Of a DNA stretch of 64,000 bases, positions 8,982 through 18,990 are shown piece by piece. This DNA comes from CAWBVG01 sp963792175. GTDB taxonomy: Bacteria > Acidobacteriota > Vicinamibacteria > Vicinamibacterales > CAVVIG01. A program made the translations under genes and the position numbers. Under the pieces are notes generated by a model that worked only from the letters and a program-made list of their open reading frames with translations, had not been told where the DNA came from and did not search any database. The stretch spans positions 1-64,000 of the forward strand of contig CAWBVG010000048.1 in the NCBI GenBank assembly GCA_963792175.1, given 5' to 3'. Positions within the stretch are counted from its first letter, which is position 1. Each line of letters begins with the position of its first letter.

Positions 8982-9816
8982 TGCGCCGCCGAACTGCCGC
9001 ATCACCCGCCGCCTGCAGTCCATCGCAGGGCTGGAGCACGCGCACGCTCTCGGAGATGTGGGCGTACCGCGAGCTGCTGTACTTCTTCATCTGGCGCGAC
9101 ATCAAGGTGCGCTACAAGCAGACGCTGCTCGGCGCCGGCTGGGCAATCATTCAGCCGCTGATGACGATGGTGGTGTTCACGATCTTCTTCGGCCATCTCG
9201 CGAAGGTGCCGTCCGACGGTTTGCCGTATCCGGTGTTCTCGCTGATGGCGCTCGTGCCGTGGACCTATTTCGCGTCGGCGCTCGCCGGCTGCAGCACGTC
9301 GCTCAGCGGCTACCAGCACATCATCTCGAAGGTGTATTTTCCGCGGCTGATCATCCCGCTCGCCGCGGTGATCGCGCCGCTGGTCGACTTCGCGATCGGC
9401 TTCGTCATCCTGATCGGCTTGATGGCGTGGTACCGCATCGTGCCGGGCGCCGTCGATCGTCTGGCTGCCGGCGCTGATGCTGCTGGCGATCTGCGACCGC
9501 TGCCGGCGTCGGCGTCTGGCTCGCCGCCCTGAACGTGCGCTACCGCGATGTGCGCTACGTGGTGCCGTTCGTCGTGCAGCTGTGGATGTTCGCCACGCCG
9601 GTCGCCTATCCCGCGTCGCTGGTCCCGGACGCTGGCGAGCGGTCTACGGCCTCAACCCGATGGCCGGCGTGATCGAGGGTTTCCGCTGGGCGCTGGCCGG
9701 CGGTCCCGCGCCGGGCGATCATCACCCTGGTCTCGGCGGCGGTGGTGGCCGCGCTGATGATCGGCGGCGCCATCTACTTCCGCAGGCTCGAAGGCACGTT
9801 TGCCGACGTGATCTGA
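8981..9816 (+). CDS. ABC-2 type polysaccharide/O-antigen exporter permease (frameshifted)
   Basis: Inner-membrane permease for polysaccharide or lipid-linked glycan export (Wzm type). It begins at ATG 8981 and shows the family start WAYRELLYFFIWRDIKVRYKQTLLGAGWAIIQPL followed by hydrophobic segments through the conserved GYQHIISKVYFPRLIIPLA. The C-terminal half needs frame changes near 9460, 9510 and 9630; it then reads VGVWLAALNVRYRDVRYVV, ATPVAYPASLVP and GLNPMAGVIEGFRWALAG. The stop TGA at 9814-9816 overlaps the ATG of the ATPase, which indicates translational coupling. Confidence 0.85.
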
Positions 9817-11115
9817 TGTCTCAGCGCCGTCATCCGCGCCGAACATCTCGGCAAACGCTACATGATCGGCCATCGCGTGCGATCGCGCACCGCGCGCGAC
9901 GCGATGGCCGGCGTCGCCTCGCGTCTCGTCAGGCGCGCTGCGATTCGGCGCCGCCGAGGCCGGAGCCGGACGCGAGACACGCTGTGGGCGCTGGACGACG
10001 TCTCGTTCGAGGTGGCCGCGGGCGAAGTGGTCGGCATCATCGGCCGCAACGGCGCCGGCAAGTCGACCCTGCTGAAGGTGCTGTCGCAAATCACCGAGCC
10101 GACCACCGGCTTCGTCGACGTCACCGGCCGGATCGGCTCGCTGCTCGAGGTCGGCACCGGCTTCCACGAGGACCTCACCGGCCGCGAGAACACCTTTCTC
10201 AACGGCGCCATCCTCGGCATGAGCCGCGCCGAAATCGACCGCAAGTTCGACGAAATCGTCGCGTTCGCCGAGATCGATCGCTTCATCGACACGCCGGTCA
10301 AGCACTACTCGAGCGGGATGTACATGCGGCTGGCGTTCGCGGTCGCCGCGCACCTCGAGACCGAGATTCTGGTGGTGGACGAAGTGCTGGCGGTCGGCGA
10401 CGCGCAATTCCAGAAGAAGTGCCTCGGCAAGATGGACGACATCGCGCGCCGCGGCCGCACCGTGCTGTTCATCAGCCACAACATGGAAGCGATCCAGCGG
10501 CTGTGCACGCGCGGCCTGCTGATGGACCGCGGCCGCCTGGTGCAGAGTGGCGCGATCGGCGAGATCGTCGCCACCTATCGGGCCGCCGAGCAGTCGCTGG
10601 TCGAAGTCGGCCGCTTCAACACCCGCAGCCGGAGCGGCACCGGGTGGGCGCGGATCAGCGACATCCGTCTGGTCGACGATCGCGGCGCCGCGGTGCGCGG
10701 CGTGCCGCCCGAAAACGATTTGGTGTTCGAGATCGATCTGCAGCTGTCCAACGCCTCGTCGAGCGGCGCCAGCCTGCGCGGTCTGGTGGTCGAGCTGGTG
10801 CTGCTGTCGGACCAGGGTCAGCCGTTGCTCTCGATGATGAACGTCGACGACGGGGGCGTGGAGCTGCCATCGGTGCCGTCATGCACGATGACGGCGCGCC
10901 TGCCGGGTCCGACCTTCATTCCCGGCCGGTATCGGCTCAACGCGTTCGTCGGCATCCCCTATCTCGAGCACGTCGACGAGATTCCCGATGCATTCGAGTT
11001 CGAAATCGTCGAGCCCGAGCGGCCGTGGCGCCCCTATCAACTCCACGTCACCCGCGGCATCGTCTGCCGCAAGGCGCAGTGGAGGTGCGCCGTCACCGAC
11101 GGACAGGTGTCATGA
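9816..11115 (+). CDS. ABC transporter ATP-binding protein, Wzt-like with C-terminal carbohydrate-binding domain
   Basis: ATPase partner of the preceding permease. After a single apparent insertion near 9822 the frame is open. Motifs: Walker A GRNGAGKS, signature YSSGM (the usual Wzt variant of LSGGQ), Walker B ILVVDEVLAVGD and H-loop FISHN. From about residue 265 a beta-rich C-terminal domain follows (NDLVFEIDLQLSNASSSG, RLPGPTFIPGRYRLNAFVG), corresponding to the Wzt domain that binds the cap of the O-antigen chain. This suggests export of a completed, end-modified polymer by an ABC route. ATGA overlap with the next gene. Confidence 0.88.
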
Positions 11116-11932
11116 GCATGATTCGAGACGTGGTCAAGCGGGCGCTGCGCGGCGGCGACGGCGGATCGCGGCCACGCCGCGCCCGCGGCGGACGGCAACA
11201 CGCTGTTTGCCCCCGGCAACCAGTGGTATGCGCCGGCGATTGCCGGCGCCTCGACGTTCGGCGCCTCGATGCTGGCCGGCCCGGCCGCGGTCCGTCGCGC
11301 GCTGGCCGTGCTCGAGCGTCTGACTCCGGACGCGTACGCCGACTACGTCATGGCGTTCTACCGCGCCGGCCTCGAGCGGCATCCCGAGACCTGGCGGTTC
11401 GCGGACATCAACACCGCGCTGATGACGCTGGCGGCCGGCCTGCAGCCCCGCAGCTATCTCGAGATCGGCGTCCGGCGCGGCCGCAGTCTGGCGATGGTGG
11501 CGTCGGTCTGTCCGGAGTGCGAGATCCTCGCCTGCGACATGTTCATCGAAGGCTACGCCGGCATGGACAATCCCGGGCAGGAGCTGGTGACGTCGGAGTT
11601 GGCGCGGGTCGGCTTCACCGGCGCGCTCGAGTTCCTGATCGGCGACTCGCACGAGGTATTGCCGCGCCATTTCGATCGAGCGCCCGGATCGTTTCTTCGA
11701 TCTGATCACGGTCGACGGCGATCACTCGCGAAGCGGGCGCCCGCGCCGATCTCGAGACCGTGATTCCGCGGCTGAAGGTCGGCGGCGCTCTCGTGTTCGA
11801 CGATATTTCGAATCCGTCGCACCCCGAGCTGGCTCGCGTCTGGCGGGAGGTGCTCGAGCACCGGCCAACTATTCGACGTTTACCTTCACCGAACTGGGCT
11901 TCGGCATCGGCGTGGCGATCCGTCATGCGTGA
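11112..11932 (+). CDS. Class I SAM-dependent methyltransferase (frameshifted)
   Basis: About 270 residues. A SAM-binding motif YLEIGVRRGRSLAMVA and the acidic end of the next strand (EILACDMF) are in frame from 11269. After a break near 11690 the protein continues FFDLITVDGDHSRSGARADLE, VIPRLKVGGALVFDDISNPSHPELARVW and ends near GFGIGVAIRHA at the stop at 11930-11932. The start ATG at 11112 overlaps the ATPase stop; a first break lies near 11155. The ITVDGDH and LVFDDI pattern resembles the class-24-type methyltransferases of O-antigen clusters. The target is probably a sugar of the repeat unit. Confidence 0.72.
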
Positions 11933-12867
11933 GATGCCGCGGCGCGCCATCGTCACCGGTGCCAGCGGCTTCATCGGCACGGCGCTGGTGCGCCACCTTC
12001 GAGCCGGAGGCTGGCAGGTCGTCGCGGTCGATCGCAAGCCATTTCCCGACACCGGCCAGGCCGCGCGCCTGGTCGACGTTGCGCAGGAGGGCGCGCTCGA
12101 TGGGCTGCTCGACGAAGGCACCACCGTCTTCCACATGGCGGCGTCCGCCGACGTCGCGGCGTCGGTGAGAAACCCACGACACGATTTCGACAACACCTTC
12201 CGCGGCGTGTTCGAGGTGCTCGAGGCCGCGCGCCAGGCGGGCAGCCGCGTGGTGTTTCCGTCGACGGCATCGATCTTCGATCCGTCGAACGCGTTGCCGC
12301 TGCCCGAGCGGGCGTTTCCGCGGCCGACCTCTCCGTACGCCGCCGGCAAGCTCGGGGGCAAGGCCTACTGCCACGCCTATCACCGGTCCTACGGCCTCGA
12401 CGTGCGCATCGCGCGGCTTTTCAGCGTCTACGGCGTCGGCATGTTCCGCTTCGCGATCCATGACATCGTCCGCAAGATTCAGCAGAATCATCGGAGCTGT
12501 CGATCTTCGGCGACGGCACGCAGGTCCGCGACTATCTCTTCATCGACGATGCGGTGCGCGGTCTGGAGATCGTGGCGACGGAGGAGCAGCCGGGCGAGGA
12601 GTACAACGTCGCTTCGGGCCAACCCGGTGCAGCTGCTCGAGCTCGCTCGCACCATTGCCGACGATGATGGGCTATCCCGATATTCGTGGTCCGGCCGACC
12701 GGCCAGTCGTTTGCCGGCGACACCCTGCGGTGGTACACCGACATCGCCAAAGTCCGTTCGCTCGGCTTCGAGCCTCGCGTGGATCTGAAAGCGCGGGCTC
12801 GAACTGCAGACGATCGCGTGGCTGGCTGCGCAAGGCCGGTGCATGGCGACGGTGTCACCTTCGATGA
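11925..12867 (+). CDS. NAD-dependent sugar epimerase/dehydratase (extended SDR, frameshifted)
   Basis: Extended short-chain dehydrogenase acting on nucleotide sugars. The N-terminal Rossmann motif TGASGFIGTALV and the catalytic segment PSTASIFDPSN...TSPYAAGKLGGKAYCHAY (Tyr-x3-Lys) are in one frame from the ATG at 11925. After a break near 12490 the sequence continues with SIFGDGTQVRDYLFIDDAVRGLEIV, EEYNVASGQPVQLLELARTI and LRWYTDIAKVRSLGFEPRVDL. It ends near 12867, where the TGA overlaps the next ATG. The exact substrate cannot be told from sequence. Alternative start: ATG 11934. Confidence 0.78.
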
Positions 12868-14057
12868 TGCCCGCGCGCAGCCCGAAGTCGTCTACGTGCT
12901 GCCGAACAAGCTCGGCGGGGTGTTCAGCTATGTCCACCAATCTGTTGTCGCATCGCCGGCCGGACGGGTTCCGCTACGCCGCGGTCAGGACGCAGAACGC
13001 GCAACGAGCGCGATCGCGACGATCGACGAGCCGCTCGGCGGCCGATCGGGAGGTGCGGTTCGACTACCGCCTGCCGAACGGAGAATGTTCACGCCGTGCT
13101 GCGCCGGCTCGCGCCGAGCGATTCCCTACGGGCCCGGCGTGGTCGTGGCCAACGACTGGATCGAGCTGGCGCTGACGTCGATCCATGACACCGGCCGCGC
13201 CGTGTTCGCCATCAACCATGGCGACTTGGATTTCTACTACGACCTCGCCGTCCGCCATCAGCGACACGATCGACGCGTTCGTCACCTACACCGAGCAGAT
13301 GGCCCGGCGGCTGCGCGAGCGGCTGCCCGACCGCGCAGGACTCGATTTTTCTGTTGCCCTACGGCGTCGATATTCCCGCGCACCGTCCGCCGGACCGCAG
13401 CCGGGACCAGCTGCGGCGTGTTGTACGTCGGCCGGCTGTCGGAGGATAAAGGCGTCTTCGATCTGCCGTTCATCGATCGCCGGCTGCGGGAGCTCGGCGT
13501 CGATCCGGTCTGGACGGTCCAGGGCGCCGGCCCGGACGAGGAGGCGCTGCGAGCCGCGTGGGCCGATCGGCCGGGACATCCGGTGGTTCGGACAGCGCGA
13601 CAAGGCCGACGTGTTGCGGCTGTACGAGCGACCAGGACGTCCTGGTGATGCCGAGCCGAAGGAAGGGCTGCCGGTCGCGTTGCTCGAAGCGGGCGCCGCC
13701 GGCGTGGTGCCGGTGGTCAGCGATCTGGCAAGCGGCATTCCCGACGTCGTCGACAGCCGGCGTCTCGGGATATCGTCCGGGTGTCGGCGATATCGGCGGG
13801 TTTGCCGACGCGATCGCGGCGCTCGATCGCGATCGCACGCGGATCGAAGAGATGAGCGGCGCCGTGCGCGACATCGTCGCGACGCGCTTCGATGCGATCA
13901 GCGACCGCCGGCTATCAGCGGCTGTTCGGCCGCTGGCAGGAACTGAAGCGGCCGCGACCGATCAACCCGCGGCTTGCTCTACGGCAGCCGGCTGGACAAG
14001 CCGTGGATGCCGAACGCGGCGGTACGCATGATTCGATCGACGATGTGCCGCCGATGA
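12864..14057 (+). CDS. Glycosyltransferase, GT4-like GT-B fold (frameshifted)
   Basis: About 390 residues across several frames. The N-terminus reads VVYVLPNKLGGVFSYV, the common start of GT4 acceptor domains. The middle has AIPYGPGVVVANDWIEL and AINHGDLDFYYDLAVRH. The donor-binding domain shows LYVGRLSEDKGVFDLP, WTVQGAGPDEEALRAAW, DVLVMPSRKEGLPVALLEAGAAGVVPVVSDL (the E-x7-E type nucleotide-sugar segment) and SGIPDVVDSGVSGY. The last residues end at the TGA at 14055-14057. Starts at one of the overlapping ATGs at 12864/12867. Transfers an unknown sugar to the growing repeat unit. Confidence 0.75.
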
Positions 14058-14768
14058 TGTCGAGACCGCGAAACGCTGCGCCGGCCCGCGCGCCACGGCT
14101 CTGTCGCGGTGTCTCCTGCGCGGCTACAGCCGATACCGCGGTGGGGCAACCTGCGGCGGACGGCGCCGTTTTCGTCCAGCTTCGGGTTCGAGCGGGGCAC
14201 GCCGATCGATCGCCACTACCTGCACGATTCCTGTACGCGCATCGCGATGCGATCACGGGCGACGTGCTCGAAGTGCAGACCGACTCCTACACGAAGCGCT
14301 TCGGTCACGGGGTGCGGCGGGCCGACACGCTTCGACATCGCGCCCGACTTAGCGCCGACATACCTGTGCGACTTCGCGCACTGCGAGACGCTGATTCACG
14401 AGCGCGTCTTACGACTGCGTGCTGCTGCCCAACGCGCTGCCAGCACTTTCGCGAGCTCGACTCGCTGCTCGGACAGGCGCGCAGGATCGTGCGGCCGCGG
14501 CGGCGAGATCCTGGCGTCGGCGGCGGGACTGCTGCCGCTGACCGGCGATACGCCCGAATACTCGCGGCTGACGCCGGACGGCTGGCGCGAGCGGCTGGCC
14601 TCGGCCTGGCGCGGCGCGGACGTGCAGGTCAGCGGCCACGGCAACTGTCTCGCCGTTGTCGCCGCGCAACTTGGTCTGGCGGTCGAAGAGTTGACGGCCG
14701 CCGAACTGGACGTACACGACGCCCGCTATCCACTGCTCACGACGATCGTCTGCCGGAAGCCTTCATGA
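14057..14768 (+). CDS. Class I SAM-dependent methyltransferase (frameshifted)
   Basis: About 235 residues. The N-terminal third is spread over several frames (FSSSFGFERGTPIDRHYLH, then ITGDVLEVQTDSYTKRFGHG). The C-terminal part gives FDIAPDLAPTYLCDFAHCETL, a Gly-rich IVRPGGEILASAAGLLPLTG after correction, and GHGNCLAVVAAQLGLAVEEL. The pattern, including the opening FERGTPIDRHYL, is that of methyltransferases commonly located beside glycosyltransferases in O-antigen clusters. Substrate unknown. The TGA at 14766-14768 overlaps the ATG of rfbF. Confidence 0.65.
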
Positions 14769-15552
14769 AGGTGCTCATTCTCTGTGGTGGATACGGATCG
14801 CGTCTCGGTGCGGCAGGCGGCGATCTGCCGAAGCCGATGGTGGCGGTTGGCGGCAAGCCAATCGTGTAGCACATCATGCGCGGGTTCGCGCACTGGGGCT
14901 TTCGCGAGTTCGTGCTGTGCCTCGGCTATCGGAGCGATCTGTTCAAGCAGTATTTCCTGAACCTGTCGATGATGGTCGGCGACGTGACGTTGAACCTCGC
15001 CCAGGGACTTCAACCGACACTGCACCAGCGCGGGCCCGAGGCCGAATGGATCGTGACGCTGGCGGACACCGGAATGGATGCGATGACCGGCGCGCGCGTC
15101 AAACGCGCGGGCGCGTTCGTGCCGCCAGACGACGACATCTTTGCCGTCACCTACGGTGACGGTGTGTGCGATGTGGACTTCCGGAAGGTCGTCGACTTTC
15201 ACCGCGCGCACAGCGGATCGCGACGGTGACCGCGGTGCACCCACCCGGACGATTCGGCGAACTGGCGCTGGGCGCGGATGGCAAGGTTGGCGAGTTCAAC
15301 GAGAAGCCACAGGCCTCGGCTGGATGGATCAGCGGCGGGTTCTTTCTGCTCCCGATCGTTCCTCGACCGGCTGTCTGACCGCACCGATCTGATGCTCGAG
15401 CGGGAACCGCTCCAGAGCTGGCCCGCGAGGGGCAGCTGATGGCCTATTGTCACGACGATTTCTGGTTCTGCATGGACACGCCGCGCGATTACCAGCAGTT
15501 GTCGGAGATGTGGGCGGGCGGCGCCGCCCGTTGGGCGGTGTGGGACCGATGA
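14765..15552 (+). CDS. rfbF: Glucose-1-phosphate cytidylyltransferase (internal TAG and frameshifts)
   Basis: Makes CDP-glucose from CTP and glucose-1-phosphate, the first step to CDP-linked 6-deoxy sugars. The N-terminal nucleotidyltransferase signature LILCGGYGSRLGAA...LPKPMVAVGGKPIV is clear. The next codon is TAG (14868-14870) where the family has Trp (KPIVWHIM); both sides are in the same frame, so this is a substitution rather than an indel. The rest follows: HIMRGFAHWGFREFVLCLGY, AVTYGDGVCDVDFRKVV, then frame breaks near 15215, 15355 and 15415 before YCHDDFWFCMDTPRDYQQL. The TGA at 15550-15552 overlaps rfbG, the next enzyme of the pathway. Confidence 0.82.
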
Positions 15553-16634
15553 GCGGCAGCGAGGTTCGGATCTATGCCGGCAAGCGGGTTCTGCTGACCG
15601 GTCACACCGGATTCAAGGGCGGCTGGCTCGCGACCTGGTTGACACAGCTCGGTGCCGACGTCACCGGATACAGTCTTCCGCCCGCGACATTGCCGAATTT
15701 GTTCCAGGCGGCCCGGATCGCCAGCCGCGTGCGTTCGGTTGAGGGCGACATTCGCGATCGCGACCATCTCGCCCGGGTCTGGCGCGAGGCGCGGCCCGAT
15801 GTCGTGTTCCATCTCGCCGCGCAGCCGATTGTCCGCGAAAGCTATCGCGCGCCGCTCGAGACGATTCAGACCAACGTCATCGGCACGTCGAACATGCTCG
15901 AAACCGCCCGCGAAACCGCGAAGCCGGTCGCGCTCCTGCTCGTGACCAGCGACAAATGTTACGAGAACAAGGAGTGGCTGTTCGGGTACCGTGAGACCGA
16001 CCGCCTCGGCGGCGGCGATCTCTACAGCGCCAGCAAAGCAGCAGCGGAGATCGTGGCGTACAGCTATCGCCGAAGCTTCTTTCCCCCCGAGACGCTCGAG
16101 ACCCACGGCATCGCGGTCGCGACGGCGCGTGCCGGCAACGTGATCGGGGGCGGCGACTGGTCGCCCGATCGCATCGTCCCCGACTCGATCCGCGCGCTGA
16201 CGAACGGCGAACCGATTACCGTCCGACACCCGCACGCCACGCGGCCCTGGCAGCACGTGCTCGAGCCGCTCAGCGGTTATCTCCTCCTCGGCGCGCGGCT
16301 GTTGTCGCACGGCTGCGATCGGGCCGCCGCGTGCGACAGCTGGAACTTCGGTCCCGATCCGACCGAGACCCGAACGGTCAAGGATGTCGTCGAACACGTG
16401 ATCGCCCGATTCGGCCGCGGCTCGTGGCGCGAGGACGGCGCCGGCGGGCCGCACGAGTTCAGCCTGCTTCGTCTGGCGACCGACAAGGCACGCCTTCAGC
16501 TTGGCTGGCGTCCGCGCTGGAACTTCGAGCGGACGATTGATGCGACGGTCGATTGGTACAAGGCGTTCAATGCGGGGGACGCGATGCCGGACTGGTGCGA
16601 GCGGCAGATCGCCGAACACACGGCAACCGCATGA
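15549..16634 (+). CDS. rfbG: CDP-glucose 4,6-dehydratase
   Basis: Intact 361-residue extended SDR that converts CDP-glucose to CDP-4-keto-6-deoxyglucose. It starts at ATG 15549 (MSGSEVRIYAGKRVLLTGHT). Motifs: TGHTGFKGGWLATWL (NAD-binding, with the RfbG-typical HTGFKG), HLAAQPIVRESY, TSDKCYENKEW and the catalytic DLYSASKAAAEI. The segment GNVIGGGDWSPDRIVPDSIR is highly characteristic of RfbG. It directly follows the cytidylyltransferase with an ATGA overlap, and is followed by an epimerase-like protein and an SDR that could complete a CDP-dideoxy or 6-deoxy sugar. Confidence 0.93.
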   Translation: MSGSEVRIYAGKRVLLTGHTGFKGGWLATWLTQLGADVTGYSLPPATLPNLFQAARIASRVRSVEGDIRDRDHLARVWREARPDVVFHLAAQPIVRESYRAPLETIQTNVIGTSNMLETARETAKPVALLLVTSDKCYENKEWLFGYRETDRLGGGDLYSASKAAAEIVAYSYRRSFFPPETLETHGIAVATARAGNVIGGGDWSPDRIVPDSIRALTNGEPITVRHPHATRPWQHVLEPLSGYLLLGARLLSHGCDRAAACDSWNFGPDPTETRTVKDVVEHVIARFGRGSWREDGAGGPHEFSLLRLATDKARLQLGWRPRWNFERTIDATVDWYKAFNAGDAMPDWCERQIAEHTATA

Positions 16635-17095
16635 ACGCGCCGGACCATGCCGCCATCGACGGCGTTCGCGTGACGCCGCTGGCTCGAATCGCCGACGAAC
16701 GGGGGGCGGTGCTCCGCATGCTGCGCTCTGACGATCCGCATTTCGCGCGATTCGGCGAAATCTACTTCAGCCTCGTCCACCCGGGCGCCGTCAAGGCCTG
16801 GCGCACGCATGCGCGGACGACGGCGAACTTTGCGGTGCCGGTCGGAACGGTCCGGCTGGTGCTCTTCGACGACCGCGCGGTGTCGACAACGCGTGGCCAT
16901 CTGATGGAGCGCGTGATCGGCGAGGCGGATTACTGCCTCGTCACGATTCCGCCGGGCGTCTGGACCGGCTTCCGCGGCGAGGGCGCCGTGACGGCCCTCG
17001 TCGCAAACTGCCTGACCGATCCACACGATCCTGCCGAAGTCGGACGTCTCGAATCGGACGCCGCGGAGATCCCGTATCAGTGGCAGACGCGGTGA
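16631..17095 (+). CDS. dTDP-4-dehydrorhamnose 3,5-epimerase-like cupin protein (RmlC family)
   Basis: Intact 154-residue cupin. It reads VRVTPLARIADERGAVLRML, then RFGEIYFSLVHPGAVKAWRTHARTTANFAVPVG, which matches the RmlC core including the active-site His region (W-x-T-H). The ending NCLTDPHDPAEVGRL also resembles the family. It is shorter than classical RmlC (about 180) and lies between a CDP-glucose dehydratase and a CDP/dTDP SDR, so it may epimerise or isomerise a CDP-4-keto-6-deoxy sugar rather than make dTDP-rhamnose. ATGA overlap with rfbG. Confidence 0.78.
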   Translation: MNAPDHAAIDGVRVTPLARIADERGAVLRMLRSDDPHFARFGEIYFSLVHPGAVKAWRTHARTTANFAVPVGTVRLVLFDDRAVSTTRGHLMERVIGEADYCLVTIPPGVWTGFRGEGAVTALVANCLTDPHDPAEVGRLESDAAEIPYQWQTR

Positions 17096-18075
17096 ACCCC
17101 TCAGCCGCGGCTTTTGCCCGACGGCGAGTACTCGTGACGGGCGCTGCGGGGTTTCTCGGATCGCATCTGCTTCGTGCACTCGTCGCTGGAGGCGCACAGG
17201 TCCACGCCATCGTCCGGCGGCCGGCAGCCGATGCACGGGCGGGTCACGGTGTCGAGGTTCATGAGGTCGATCTCCTGAATGCGGCCGCCCTGGCCGGGGC
17301 CGTGCGGGCTGCCGATCCCGAATGCGTGTTTCATCTGGCCGCCTACGGCACGACAGGTTCGCAGCCCGACGAAGCGCGAATGCTCGCGGTCAACGTGATC
17401 GGCACACAGAATCTGTGGGGCGCACTCGAGGGACGCGGGTGTCGATTCGTCCAGACGGGAACCTGCGCCGAGTACGGTGACGTTTGTGGTCCGATAGCGG
17501 AAACGCAGGTGTGCCAGCCGAGGTTCGCCTATCCCGCCAGCATCCATGCGTCCGTGACGTGGAGTCAGTCGCGCGGGTTTCAGACTGGCCGGGAAGTCGT
17601 CATCCTGAGACCGTTCGGGCCGTACGGGCCAGACGATCGACCGGAGCGGCTGATTCCGTCGGTCATTCAGCGGCTCGTCACCGGGCAACGCGCGCCGGTG
17701 AGCGCGGGCGATCAACTGCGCGACTACTCCTACGTGTCCGACCACGTGCGGGCGCTGCTGCTGGCGGGTTCGTCGAAGTTGCCGCGGCCGGTGGCGGTAT
17801 ACAACGTCGGCACCGGGACACCGATCACCGTGAAAGCGCTCGTCGAGATGGTTGCCCGCGAAGTCGGCGGCGGCGCGCCTGGCCGCGTCGATTTCGGCGC
17901 GAGACCCCTCGGCCCGCATGAACCGCCTGAGATGTACGCGGACGCTTCTTCGATCGCCCGCGATCTCGGATACACAACCGCGGTCGACCTGCGCGACGGG
18001 CTCCGCCGAACCATTGCCGCATATCGCGCGCACGCGCTGTCTGGCGAGCCGGGTACGCAGCGCGCTGCACCCTGA
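17080..18075 (+). CDS. NAD-dependent epimerase/dehydratase (extended SDR), catalytic Lys apparently replaced
   Basis: Intact 331-residue extended SDR, probably the last step in making the CDP-linked sugar (compare CDP-paratose or abequose synthases). Motifs: VTGAAGFLGSHLLRAL, VFHLAAYGTTGSQ, QTGTCAEYGDV, ILRPFGPYGPDDRPERLIPSVIQ, DQLRDYSYVSDHVRALL and YNVGTGTPITVKALVEM. At the active site the sequence is FAYPASIHASV: the Tyr is there but the Lys of Tyr-x3-Lys is Ile. Either this is a base error or the enzyme is altered. The start ATG at 17080 overlaps the previous gene by 16 bases; later starts are possible. Confidence 0.83.
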   Translation: MADAVNPSAAAFARRRVLVTGAAGFLGSHLLRALVAGGAQVHAIVRRPAADARAGHGVEVHEVDLLNAAALAGAVRAADPECVFHLAAYGTTGSQPDEARMLAVNVIGTQNLWGALEGRGCRFVQTGTCAEYGDVCGPIAETQVCQPRFAYPASIHASVTWSQSRGFQTGREVVILRPFGPYGPDDRPERLIPSVIQRLVTGQRAPVSAGDQLRDYSYVSDHVRALLLAGSSKLPRPVAVYNVGTGTPITVKALVEMVAREVGGGAPGRVDFGARPLGPHEPPEMYADASSIARDLGYTTAVDLRDGLRRTIAAYRAHALSGEPGTQRAAP

Positions 18076-18078
18076 CAG

Positions 18079-18990
18079 ATGGAAATGCCACTCCAGGGCC
18101 CGCTCAAGGCGGGGCTGCTCGCGGCCCAGTGGTACGGCTATGTGCTCGAGCGCTACGCGTTTCCGGGGGTGCTCGTCCTGAGCTACCACGGGCTGCGGCC
18201 CGCGGATTCCGCCGGCGATCTGCCATTTGCCAACCTGCACATCGCCGCTGACGTGTTCGAGGAACACTGCCGCGTGCTCACCGAACACTGCCACCCGATC
18301 GGGCTCGATGCCTGGAGCGCTGACAACGAGGGGGGGCGCGCCTTGCCGTCGCGGCCGGTGCTCCTCACTTTCGACGATGGCTATCGAAGCGTGTTCGAGC
18401 TGGCGCGTCCAATTCTGCGGCGCTATCGGATCCCTGCCGCCATCTTCGTCTGTTCGAATCCGGTTCGCGATCAGCAGCTGTTCTGGTTCGACGCCATCGC
18501 CCGGAAACGCGGCGAGGCCGCCGTCAACGATGCGCGTGCCGGTGGCGCCGCCGGCTGGCGTGAACTGGCCAGCCGCCACGCGACCGCGGCTGACGAGCGC
18601 GATCCGCTCGCGCCGATGACTCGCGATCAGGTCGCGCAACTCGCCGCCGAGGGCTTCGCGATCGGCGCGCACACGGCGTCCCACGCGCCGCTGGCGGAGC
18701 TCTCGTCCGACGACCAGCGCTGCGAGCTCGAGATGTGCCGCGACGCGCTCACGAAATGGACCGGCCTTCGCATCGACACGCTGGCCTATCCCTGGGGTAA
18801 ACGCGGCGTCGACTACACAACCGAGAGCGTGGACCTGGCTCGCGCGGCCGGTTTCCGAACGGCCTTCAGCACCCACGTGGGGTTCGCCGCGCCGTGGCAA
18901 GACCCGCTCGAACGGTCGCGGTTCGTCGTGATGTCGGAAGTGTCGCCGGCCGAACTGGCTCACCGAATCGCCTACACGTGGCCGCGATGA
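18079..18990 (+). CDS. Polysaccharide deacetylase family protein
   Basis: Intact 303-residue carbohydrate esterase family 4-like protein. It shows the NodB-homology motif 1 LLTFDDGYRSVFELA with the Asp pair, motif 2 GAHTASHAPLAEL (H-T-x2-H for metal binding), and motif 3 TLAYPWGKRG. No signal peptide is evident. Such genes are common in PEP-CTERM/exopolysaccharide loci and are thought to remove N-acetyl groups from the polymer or its precursors. It overlaps the next gene by ATGA (18987-18990). Confidence 0.88.
   Translation: MEMPLQGPLKAGLLAAQWYGYVLERYAFPGVLVLSYHGLRPADSAGDLPFANLHIAADVFEEHCRVLTEHCHPIGLDAWSADNEGGRALPSRPVLLTFDDGYRSVFELARPILRRYRIPAAIFVCSNPVRDQQLFWFDAIARKRGEAAVNDARAGGAAGWRELASRHATAADERDPLAPMTRDQVAQLAAEGFAIGAHTASHAPLAELSSDDQRCELEMCRDALTKWTGLRIDTLAYPWGKRGVDYTTESVDLARAAGFRTAFSTHVGFAAPWQDPLERSRFVVMSEVSPAELAHRIAYTWPR

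Noticed and set aside
17101..18963. A 620-codon minus-strand frame
   Set aside because: Antisense to two intact genes (SDR and polysaccharide deacetylase); composition is Arg/His/Gly-rich shadow sequence.
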